Shown here in pieces: positions 55,406 through 64,000 of a stretch of 64,000 nt of DNA (its first letter is position 1; every line of letters starts with the position of its first letter). Source of the DNA: Marchantia polymorpha subsp. ruderalis (taxonomy: Eukaryota; Streptophyta; Marchantiopsida; Marchantiales; Marchantiaceae); NCBI GenBank assembly GCA_037833965.1, contig AP031358.1, forward strand, positions 12,470,001 to 12,534,000. Reading direction: 5' to 3'. Made by a program: the position numbers and the translations under genes. Under the pieces are notes generated by a model. The model did no database searches, was not told the origin of the DNA, and worked only from the letters and a program-made list of their open reading frames with translations.

Positions 55406-55903
55406 TGTAATAACCCACCAAAGGCTAAAACTGCAGTATGGTGGTAAAAAGATCGAACCCACAGGGACAGAGGCAACACACAGAGTAAAAGTGTCACGTT
55501 TAACAGACTTTTGTAGAGTTTGAATTCTAGGCGACTGTCACTCCCAGAAATACTGCAGTGCTCGACTCGGAGGCTCGACTCGGAGGAGGATCTCAACTCG
55601 GAGGATGCTCGGAGGATGCACGGTACAGCGTGGTCACTCAACACACACACACACACACCTGAAACTGGCAAAAAGCACAACTCGGAGGTCGGTCAGGACC
55701 TCCGCTTCGGATTTCAGGAGGAAAGTGTCTCGCAAGTTCACTCAGAGGTTCTGCAGGAAGTGCCTCCCACTCCGGCTTTTACTGCCCTTCCGCCAGGAAC
55801 TAGCGGGGGTACCCGGACTGGACTTCTCACTTCGGAACGAAGCCTCTACGTACGCCGTGGACGTCACCCTCGACTATCACACAAAACGCAGGGAGTGCAG
55901 ACC
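55406..55903 (-). mobile_element. 498-bp end of a type A LTR, nested in element D
   Basis: Identical in start and nearly identical in sequence to the first 498 plus-strand bases of the type A LTRs (38022-38519 and 48681-49178). It enters element D after gagcg (55401-55405, expected target copy) and is itself cut at 55903 by the type B element. The remainder should lie outside the window. Confidence 0.9.
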
Positions 55904-55999
55904 TGTAATAACCCACTAAAGGCTAAAACTGCAATATAGTGGTAGAAAGGTCGAACCCACAGGGACAGAGGAACACACAGGGTACAAAGTGTCACGTTT

Positions 56000-56460
56000 T
56001 AACAGACTATTGAGGAGTTTGAATTCTCAGGCGACTGTCACTCCCAGAAATACTGCAAGTGTCCACTCGGAGCGCACTCGGAGGTCGCACAGTGCAGCGT
56101 AAAACACACGCACACCTGAAACTACAGAAACACAACCCAGAGATCCGTTAGGACCTCTACTTCAAGATTTCAGGGGGAAAGTCTCTCAAGGGTACACTCA
56201 GCAAAGCTGCGGGCAGTGACTTCCAACTCCGGCTTTTACAACACTTCCACTAGCTTGCTGCTAGTGTAGGAAACCCGGTTTGGACTGCCTACTTCGGATC
56301 GAAGTCACTCCTACGCGGTGAACAACACTCTCCACTCACAAAACGCGCAGAGAACACAGGTCCGCACTGAAGGACCCACTGTGAAACATTCCAGTAACAC
56401 AACAACAGTCTATTGAAGAGTTTGAATTCTCAGGCACTTGTCATTCCCAGAAATACTACA
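56000..56460 (-). repeat. internal direct repeat of LTR type B
   Basis: About 53 bases, around gagtttgaattctcaggc and cattcccagaaatact-like blocks, occur at about 56000-56055 and again at about 56406-56458. The solo LTR has the same pair (about 32240 and 32660); type A retains only the first. Confidence 0.7.
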
Positions 56461-56842
56461 GGGGTTACCCTCAAGGCACCTGCTGCAGCGTAACCTGAAT
56501 TTACAACCAAGGCTTACACGAAGTAGCAAAACTTCACTTTGGCATTCAGGGGAAAAATCCCAAAGGAGTACAATCAGAAAGAAACACTCGAAGGTGTAGG
56601 GGCGAAACTGTTCAAGTATCTAACTAGTCACTGCCTCTGAGCATCGGCAGTCACCCGCAGGTGCAGATCCGAACTACTCAAGTCTCTAACCAATGGACTA
56701 GCTCTGAACATTCGGCCGAAGGCCTTCAGCTACAAAATGCGAAACGCTAAGTTGTAACTCCTCGTGCGTGGTGACAGAACTCAAGGACACAAACACGCAA
56801 AGGAAATGGGTTCCTGATCTGCACTTCTGATGGGAAAGAACC

Positions 56843-56871
56843 CCAGGCAAAACGCCTGGAACTATTTTATA
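56843..56871 (-). promoter_or_regulatory. TATA box and stem-loop, type B LTR
   Basis: TATAAAA (56871-56865), 5 bases, then a 6-bp stem CCAGGC/GCCTGG with loop AAAAC as read on the plus strand (56843-56859). Compared with type A the second base pair is changed on both sides, so pairing is kept. Confidence 0.65.
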
Positions 56872-56907
56872 CCTTCTAAGTCCTAACTAACACTACACTG
56901 CACTACG

Positions 56908-59778
56908 CTACACGCCTGCACGGAACCACGCTACACTACACTCCGCGGAACCTGTACTACGTCTCCTGCGCGGCCGACTGCCGCGCACTAACTCTCTACC
57001 CTGCCAGTCTTCCGCTCGACTGCGCAGTCCCAACCGCTGCAATGCCGCGGACACCTCCCCTTCGAGGGCGGACATGGTATCCTGTGCCTTCGACAGAAAG
57101 GCATCGAGCTTCTTTGCTACCTTCCGCCGACTCCTACTGTCGCCTGACAACAACCCGGCTGCGCGCAATTCAAACTCACGCAGTGTGAGTTTCTCCTGCG
57201 CCTTCACTTCCCAGTGGGCGTAGCCCTTGAGAAAGTGGGCGACTCGCCTCGCCGTCTCCACCTTCGTGCGATCCGCCTCCTTCCTGCGATCCTCTTCAAT
57301 TATCACTAATTGCGATTCGGCTTCAGCACGTTGCGCTCTCAATTCGCCACACTCTGACTGTAACCTGCGGATTAACTCTTCATCCGCCTGTCGTGCGAGC
57401 TGACATTGTTCCAACTACCGCGTCTGTCGCACGAGCTCCTCTGACAAAATCCGATTCTGGGCCTGCTCAGAATCGAGTGCTTCCTTGACCTTCACCTGCT
57501 CCTTAGTGAGCTCGCCCAGTTTCTCATCCTTCATCTTCTCGGAGTGCTTGTAGAATTTCTGATTAAGCTTGTACTGACCCCACAAGCACGCATGCTTCTC
57601 CTTCAATTCCTTCAACTCGTGGTCCACTCTAGCTAATAGCTTGCTGGTGTGGACTTTAGTGCGAGTCCGCCTGCGCACTAACTCGATGTAAGATCCCGGC
57701 TGGAGTGGGTCGGCGTATTTATCGACCTTGCGATCCAAGTACCGCAGCAACAGAATCACCTGCTCAGAGAGCGCCGCCGCCGGCGCTCCAACAATTTCCT
57801 CCTCCTCCTCCTCGGTGTCTTCTGCTCCTGACATTTCTTCCGTGGAGCCTCCGTCGTCATCATCCGAGTGGAGAATCTCAGTCGCCATTGATTGCGTCGG
57901 CGACTGCCCCGAGTGGGGCTGCACGTCATCGACGTGTGCTGCCTGCGAAGGCACGGCTGCAGCCTCGCTGCTCGTCGCCAAAATGTCTAAGGCGGAAGGC
58001 GAATGTACCCGTGCGGCATCCCCGTCTCTCGCTTGTTGATTGTCTACCGCATCCTCTCTGCCGCCGTCATCCGCCGCCGAAGGCGATTGAGCGGAGGGTG
58101 GCTGCGCGGGGTTGGATTGCGCATCGCGCATCGAGATTTCATCCCGCGGACAGTCACTCCGCTCCTCCGTCTGCTGCTCCCTTGATCGGTCCGTGGGAGC
58201 TGTGCCCGGCCCGTGCGCAGGCGCATTTGCCGGCGCCTTGTCCGCCGCAGGCGTAGCGCCGCGGATATCTATCGCCGAAGGCGACATGGCCGGGGGCCGC
58301 ACGCCCGATGTTCCTTGGCCTATAGGCCCTACCGCCGAAGGCGCATCTATCGGCGGACTTCCCGCCGATGGTGCGGCCTCCGCACGCTCTCTGCTCGTAT
58401 CTCCTCGGCTCGAAGGCCCTGGCGCCGAAGGCGCAAATTGCGGCGCGTGGTGCGCCGGAGGGTCTGGCCCCGAGGGCCGGTGTCTCGTAGGCGGTTCTTC
58501 CGCCGGCTCCTTCCCCTTCCTACGTTGGAACGGGGGTGATTCTTGCCTGTGCACAGGCGGCACGTGTGGAGGTGTCCTGTGCACAGGTGAGCGCCTGTGC
58601 ACAGGCGGACTGCTCCTTCCCACGCGTAAGCGTAGATCCACGTCCACTTGTGTTCGCCGGTCCGCGGAGGCTCGTCCGTCCGCGGAGGCTCGTCTGTGCG
58701 CAAACGGAACATCTGTCCGCATCGCACGTGGTAACTCCGGAGGCCCTTGGCCCGTAGGCGGCCTTTCTCCCGTCGAGGTTGCAGCGTGGCCCGTCGCTCC
58801 TGCGGTCGTCCGCGCTTCCTCATGCCTCTCTGGCGACGCACTTCCTAACTCCGTCGCAATTGTCGCCGTGTCCGCACTGTCAGCTGGTAACACCAGTCTG
58901 CGTGCCTTCTGCTTCGGCCGGCTGTATGGCTCGCACAGCGGCCGCGGTCGAATGGGAGCAGAGGGTTCTTGATGCTGCTCCTCTTCGGACTCTTCCCTCC
59001 ATCGCCGCTTCCGCGGCACTCGTGCTGCGGGAGTGTGTCTCCCTTCGTCCCTCCGTCTTGATGGGGTAGAAGTCGGTGACTCCTCTGCATCAGTGTCGAC
59101 CTCGTTCTCCCGCACATACTTCCCGGGATGGTCGATGGACAATGGCGGAAAATGTTCAAGCTCCGCCGCTGTCAAACAATTCCGCTGTCGATAAAAATTG
59201 ATGAGGAAAGGAGAAAGATGGTTTAGAGTTCCCCCCTTCTCCTCAAACGCGTGCTGTCGCATCACCCTGTGCAGGATGCTCGCCCAGTGAATTGGAGTTC
59301 CCTCGATGACGCACTCCACAAAAGAGACCTGCCACAATGTGATGTAGCAGGCGCGGTGCGGCTGCAGTAATTGCATCAGCGCCGCGGACAAAGTCCGGCG
59401 AAATCGATCCTTGTAATCACGGGTCCTGTACCCATTCTTGGTAGACCTCCCGGTCTTGAACAGCTCCACAAATTGCGCCTCTTCTTGCTTGGTCACCTTG
59501 ATGCTCTCACTGTCGAAAAGGAGATGCCCTGGCATGCCAGCACATCTTCCCAACGCCTGCGCCCAATCTTGGACTGTCCACCGGTCAACATGCGGACGCA
59601 ATCCGCGCGAGGGTGGTCCCTGTGGCTCTAGCCACTCGCGCACCATATTCGCACAGATGTAATTCCATCCCCATAGCAAGAAATCGAGCTTTCTTGCTAT
59701 TAAGCGCTCCTCAAAAGCGCGCAGCCCGTTCTGCGGTAGGCGAAGTGGCACCATCCGCAATCTGCTCGGTCTCGTCAT
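56908..59778 (-). pseudogene. LTR-encoded frame of type B, nearly whole
   Basis: Relative of the type A LTR protein with the same three-part layout: start MTRPSRLRMVPLRLPQNGL, core YKDRFRRTLSAALMQLLQP and LSPFLINFYRQRNCLTAAE, a longer Pro/Ala/His-rich linker, and the coiled-coil end SGDSRSRRKVAKKLDAFL. It appears to have about one break near its C-terminal part. Start chosen by alignment with types A and C. Confidence 0.8.
58592..58607. repeat. 16-bp perfect palindrome, example of a family in LTR type B
   Basis: CGCCTGTGCACAGGCG. Exact or shorter forms occur at 58545-58558, 58576-58587, 60691-60706 and 60753-60766, with variants (cctgtgcgcagg, cctacgcacagg) near 60390 and in element D at about 54.91-55.1 kb. 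Confidence 0.9.
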
Positions 59779-61274
59779 TGCGTTCCTGGGGTTCGCTCGC
59801 CCGCTCATTCTACTTCCGCACCGCCCGGGTTTCTTTCTCTCTCGGCAAACTCTAATCGCCCTCAATTCCAAATCACGCGCACTCACTTCTCCCTCAATCA
59901 ACAAGAAATCTCCTGTGCGACGACGTCGAGAATGTTCCGCAGCCAGCAGATGGATGCGCGCAGCGCGCACAAGAGATTGGAATCACGAATTCAAGAATGG
60001 GACGTTCTCCGCCGCCCGGTCGAAGGTCATGGTCGGCTCTTGGTCGTGAAGAACGTCTCACTTGATGGCCGCGCCGGCTGTACGCTGGAACGGTCTTCGC
60101 TCTCACGCGCGGCTTCACGCTCCGCCGTCGTCGATTAAACTCTCACGCTCGAATTGGCGGATTTGAACTCCGCGAGCGTATTACCCTACAGACATGGGGG
60201 CGTAGCGCCGAAGGCGAGTTTTCCGCCTTGCGCGGTACACTTGTTCGTACCGCCCCTCGGCCAATCCCCCTCTGCCTTGACGCGTGTGTCCGCATGTCGG
60301 ACAAAAGTTCAACTCCTGCCTGTGCGCAGGCAGGAGCCTCGGCGGATTCTCCGCCGGTGCGGAACTTCATCCTCCTGTGCACAGGCGTTTGCCTGTGCGC
60401 AGGCGAATTCCGTGCGCTACGTCGCGCTGGCGCGGAAGGCGTTGACCGTGGTCAGCCGTCTCCGTCCAATCTGTCCGTTTCTTGTCTCTTCGTCGGCGCT
60501 TCCGCCGCCGCAACTCCGTCCGTCCAAGAGCGCATCCACCCTTCCCGTCCGCATGGTCCGTACCGATTTGATTACTCTGGCGGCTCTTCCGACGTACACG
60601 GCGCCGCGCTGGCGCGGAAGGCGCCGTACACTTTCTACCTCACAAGGCGCATTTCTAGGGCCCAAGGCGGATTTTCCGCCGACGCCGAAGCGCCTGTGCA
60701 CAGGCGAGCGCCTGTGCGTAGGCGGACTTCGCGCCTTCCCTAACCCTACTTTGCCTGTGCACAGGCGAACGCCTTTGTCCGCGCATAGGACAAAACTTGA
60801 TTCCCCCTTCCGCGTAGGCGGAATTCGCGCCGGTGGCGAACTCCTTCCGCCGTAGGCGACCGCCTCCGTTTCTTCCAATAGCGATAACTCCCTAAGTCCT
60901 CATCCGTTCCAAGCGTTCTTGGGCTCGTTGGAATCAGTGCGTCGAGCTCTTTCCAACGGGACCCTAACTTGGTCAAGGCGCCCGAGGGTTGACCTAATTA
61001 TGGAGGGTTTCCCTACAGCCGCGGACGCAACCTCCGAAGGCGGGTTTTGCGCCTTGCGCCGTAGAGATCCTAACTGCAGAGCTCGCAGGGAGGGTGGTGC
61101 CTGTCCTTACTGCGGCACCCCAAATCCCAGATTCTACAAGATCCCTCGAGAATCCCCGCGATCTTCCGGATTCACTCTGTTTTGATGTACCGAAGGCTAT
61201 TTACAATGCTGCCAGGGTACAGTTTTCCAAAAATGTTTTAATTTCCTCAAAATTGCCAAAAGTGGGGTACCACA

Positions 61275-64000
61275 TGCCCCCCTCCTCAATTGTGAGCGCC
61301 CACGCGAACACTCACATGTGGTATTTCTTCAACCGCCACCCGTTCACTCGGGTGCCTAACAAATCGCCGGCCAGGTCCGCAAGTTGGATGGATCCATTCG
61401 GGAAGACTTCGACAACCCTGTAAGGTCCCATCCATCTTAGGTGCAGTTTGCCTGGGAATCTGGCATGCCTGCTGTCGTAGAGCAATGCCAAATCACCCGC
61501 CCGCAGTAGTACCGGTTTGATCTTTTTATCGTATCTCTCCTTTCGGCGGAGCTGGATTTTCCTGATGCGATCTTCGGCGTCTCGTCTCCTCTCATCCAGC
61601 AGCGTGACCTCCTGTAACCTGTAGAGCTGACTCTCCTCTGCGCCCATCCTCTGCAAATCCAACGTTCGTTGGGTGGGTACTTCAAATTCGATCGGGAGGA
61701 TCGGGTGTTGCCCATACACCAGAAAGTATGGTGTCTGTTTGGTCGTGATCTTCTCAGCTGTGCGGTATGCCCATAGAGCGGCTGCTAGCTTCGTATCCCA
61801 GTCGTGAGCGTGATTCACCGTGACCTTGAGTAGTATTTTACACAGCAGACCATTGGACTTCTCCGTCAGTCCATTTGCCTTGGGATTGTATGGAGTAGTC
61901 TTCCGGTGCTTGATGTGGAAATACCGTGTTAGATCTTCGATGATCTGATTCAGAAAATGCGTGCCCCGGTCGCTGACTAGCTCTAAGGGACATCCGTAGC
62001 GTGTGATGATCGACTCAAACAAGAATGCGGCCACTGTGGCAGCATCATCCCTTCTGGTGGCCCTGGCCTCTACCATTTTGGTGGCGTAGTCCGTTGCTAC
62101 CAGAATGTAGCGCCTTCGTGTACTTCTAGTCACTGGTTGTATCGGCCCTACAAAGTCAATACCCCACTTTTTGAAAGGTGCTAGAGGCATGATGGGAGTC
62201 AGGGGCCAGCGTGTTGTAGGCGTCGGTCTCCCCGTCCTCTGGCAACTATCGCACTTGCGGATGTAATCGAGAACATCCTTAAACATGGTCGGCCACCAAT
62301 ACCCCGCATTTAGGATCTTTGTGACCGTGTTCCTGGTGGCATAGTGTCCACCCGCCTCCTCTGTATGCATCGCACTAACTATTCTTGGTACCTCTGATTC
62401 CTCCAGGCATCTGCATAAGCGCTCATCTGCCATCTTCTTGAACAAAACCCCCTGCTGGAGTTGGTACGGGCCTGCCTTATGAATAAAGACAGTTCGCTGT
62501 TCCAAATCCATGCCTTCGGGACACTGGAGGGTTAGCAGATATCGATACAGGTCGGCATAGCGGGACTCATGTCCTGCAGACAACTGAAATAACTCTTCAT
62601 CTGGAAAATCGTCCACCAATTCCTCCTCTGTCGGCTGGGTCCATAATCGGGACAAGTAATCCGCATTTTCGTGGTGCACCCCTTTCCTGGTCTGGACTGT
62701 GTAGGTGAACTCTTGTAGTAACAACACCCACCTGGCGATCCGACCGGATAGGTCGGCTTTCTTGACTAGGTGTTGCAATGCGTAGTGGTCCACATGGAAC
62801 ACAAACTCGTAGCAGATTAGGTAGTGACGGAACTTTTTACAGGAGTACACCATCCCCAACGCTTCTCTCTCCGTCGTGGTGTACTTCCGCTCTGCTAGAG
62901 ACAACTGTCGGCTCGCGAAGTAGATCGGGTAGTCTTTTTTGTTGTCATCCTTTTGACTCAGTACTACACCGATGGCGAATGCCGAGGTGTCAACGTAAAC
63001 ATGGAATGGTCGATTCCAGTCTGGGCTCCTTAGTACGGGAGCAGTCGTGAGTTTCGCTTTAAGAGTCTCAAATGCTGACTGCTGGTTCGCACCCCAAGCA
63101 TAAGGCTCGTCCTTCTTCAACAACTTGGTCAGGTCCGCCGCCAGTATTGCATACTGGTGTATGAATCTTCGGTAGTAGCCCACATGACCCAGGAATGCTC
63201 GCAGCTCTCTTAGATTCGTGGGTGGCTCAAGCTCGAGTATAACCTTGACCTTCTCGATGTCCACCGCAATGCCGTCTGCCGAGACCCGATGACCCAACAA
63301 GATCCCACTAGTCATAAAGAAAAAGCACTTCTCGGGATGCAGTGATAAACTGCTCTCTCTACATTTATCGAAGGTCTGCTTCAAGTGACTTAGGTGTTCG
63401 GACCGCTTCCCAAAGACACAGAAGTCATCTATGAATATTTCCAGGAACTTCCTTAGTTGTTCCTGAAAGATATTGGTCATCATCCGTTGGAAGGTAGCAG
63501 GCGCGTTGCACAGACCGAAGGGCATCTTGTGGTATGCGTAAGTTCCCCAGTCGGTTGTGAACGTAGTTTTATCCTTGTCCTGTTCACGGATAGACACCTG
63601 ATTGTAACCTGAGAACCCATCCAGGAAGCTATAACATTCATGTCCGGCAACATGGTCTAGAATGGCATCCGTGAATGGTAACGGGTGATGATCCTTGCGT
63701 GTTGCTGCATTCAACTTCCGGAAATCCTGACACACTCGTATCTTACCCGTCAACTTCTTGGGTACGATAACAATCGGCGACACCCACTCACTGCTGAGCA
63801 CAGGGTAAATAATACCAGCGCTCAAGTACTTATCTATCTCCTCTTTAACTAGCAAGGAGTATTTTGGGTTGAGGCGATACTGGCGCTGTCGTATGGGTAC
63901 TGAGTCGTCCAGTAAATCGATACGGTGTTCCCCATACCGTGCAGGTATCCCCTTCATGTCTTCGATCTTCCAGGCGAAGACGTCGACATAATGGCTAAGG
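61275..64000 (-). mobile_element. internal region of type B element, runs off the window
   Basis: Begins with the polypurine tract (61277-61287) and continues into pol. The rest of pol, gag, the primer site and the 5' LTR are outside the window. Confidence 0.95.
61312..64000 (-). CDS. pol: pol of type B (partial): RT, RNase H, integrase
   Basis: Open from the right edge to 61312. Same domain order as type A pol: RT with MPFGLCNAPATFQRMM and FIDDF, RNase H with HHENADYLSRLW, integrase with HTEEAGGHYATRN, CDSCQRTGR, IDFVGPI, VSDRGTHFLNQ and NPKANGLTEKSNGLL. Strongly similar to type A pol throughout, much more so than the LTRs are to each other. Looks whole within the window. Confidence 0.95.
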   Translation of the reverse strand, partial: LSHYVDVFAWKIEDMKGIPARYGEHRIDLLDDSVPIRQRQYRLNPKYSLLVKEEIDKYLSAGIIYPVLSSEWVSPIVIVPKKLTGKIRVCQDFRKLNAATRKDHHPLPFTDAILDHVAGHECYSFLDGFSGYNQVSIREQDKDKTTFTTDWGTYAYHKMPFGLCNAPATFQRMMTNIFQEQLRKFLEIFIDDFCVFGKRSEHLSHLKQTFDKCRESSLSLHPEKCFFFMTSGILLGHRVSADGIAVDIEKVKVILELEPPTNLRELRAFLGHVGYYRRFIHQYAILAADLTKLLKKDEPYAWGANQQSAFETLKAKLTTAPVLRSPDWNRPFHVYVDTSAFAIGVVLSQKDDNKKDYPIYFASRQLSLAERKYTTTEREALGMVYSCKKFRHYLICYEFVFHVDHYALQHLVKKADLSGRIARWVLLLQEFTYTVQTRKGVHHENADYLSRLWTQPTEEELVDDFPDEELFQLSAGHESRYADLYRYLLTLQCPEGMDLEQRTVFIHKAGPYQLQQGVLFKKMADERLCRCLEESEVPRIVSAMHTEEAGGHYATRNTVTKILNAGYWWPTMFKDVLDYIRKCDSCQRTGRPTPTTRWPLTPIMPLAPFKKWGIDFVGPIQPVTRSTRRRYILVATDYATKMVEARATRRDDAATVAAFLFESIITRYGCPLELVSDRGTHFLNQIIEDLTRYFHIKHRKTTPYNPKANGLTEKSNGLLCKILLKVTVNHAHDWDTKLAAALWAYRTAEKITTKQTPYFLVYGQHPILPIEFEVPTQRTLDLQRMGAEESQLYRLQEVTLLDERRRDAEDRIRKIQLRRKERYDKKIKPVLLRAGDLALLYDSRHARFPGKLHLRWMGPYRVVEVFPNGSIQLADLAGDLLGTRVNGWRLKKYHM

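Larger units (their letters stand above)
55904..61274 (-). mobile_element. LTR of type B element
   Basis: 5371 bp, TGTGGTACCCCAC to GGGTTATTACA on the minus strand; the 3' LTR of an element whose internal part follows at higher coordinates. It inserted into the type A LTR fragment; agacc (55899-55903) is the expected target copy. It holds an LTR-encoded frame, a TATA box with stem-loop, the internal direct repeats, GAA-loop hairpins, and several perfect palindromes built on cctgtgcacagg. Confidence 0.95.

Noticed and set aside
55406-55903. An independent short LTR abutting the next one (tandem LTRs)
   Set aside because: Its sequence stops in the middle of the type A LTR exactly where a new TG...CA end begins, which is nesting rather than a tandem array.
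58112-58972. Plus-strand frame of 286 codons in the type B LTR, and similar ones at 38-41.9, 49.6-52.6 and 34.0-36.6 kb
   Set aside because: Antisense shadows of the GC-rich LTR-encoded frame; not preserved between LTR types and without any known motif.

Overview
The window looks like nuclear DNA of a non-seed land plant, most likely a bryophyte such as a moss. The basis is (i) short-intron genes, including an extracellular alpha-carbonic anhydrase family, a GRAS-type and a KH/CCCH-type coding sequence, (ii) a LRR-Roc-COR (ROCO) gene of a kind I associate with mosses and lycophytes, (iii) a plastid psaB fragment, and (iv) Ty3/gypsy elements of the Ogre/Tat/Athila type. The species assignment is inference; the families are read from the translations.

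1-13.1 kb: three tandem copies (repeat unit about 5.2-5.4 kb) of a seven-exon alpha-carbonic anhydrase gene. Copy 1 enters from the left edge; copies 2 and 3 are complete and each encode 275 aa with a signal peptide, three zinc histidines and the disulfide cysteines. AT-rich spacers separate them.

13.1-29.7 kb: gene-poor, AT-rich DNA with a possible gypsy gag scrap, a KH + CCCH zinc-finger coding region, a decayed GRAS transcription-factor gene with a local duplication, a GC-rich orphan ORF, a 163-bp scrap of the LTR family seen further right, and diverged segmental duplications with no recognised gene.

29.7-54.5 kb: one host gene on the minus strand, an LRR-Roc-COR ROCO gene, now a pseudogene. 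Its exons can be followed in order (LRR at 54.5-53.55 kb, LRR end plus first half of the P-loop at 38.0-37.8 kb, Roc at 37.5-37.0 kb, COR at 32.1-31.3 kb, C-terminal region at 31.2-29.7 kb). It is split by a solo LTR (32144-37029, target-site duplication GGATG), by a structurally whole 15.5-kb Ty3/gypsy element (38022-53549, duplication AGTAG), and by an inverted LTR starting at 54512. The solo LTR carries a psaB plastid insertion.

54.5-64 kb: a nested stack. A plus-orientation LTR (from 54512) is entered by an LTR of the first family (55406), which is entered by another element (55904 to beyond the window), of which one LTR and most of pol are visible.

The most unusual feature is the retroelement family. 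Its LTRs are about 4.9-5.4 kb, and each carries, in the same direction as gag-pol, an open frame of about 850 codons lying upstream of the conserved TATA box, so in the inferred U3 region. The same protein layout (conserved N-terminal block, Pro/Ser-rich linker, C-terminal coiled coil) is seen in three diverged LTR types. The LTRs are also studded with short hairpins of the form arm-GAA-arm whose arms change together. Gag-protease and pol share one frame across a UAG stop followed by CAA CUA, which fits the known leaky-stop consensus.
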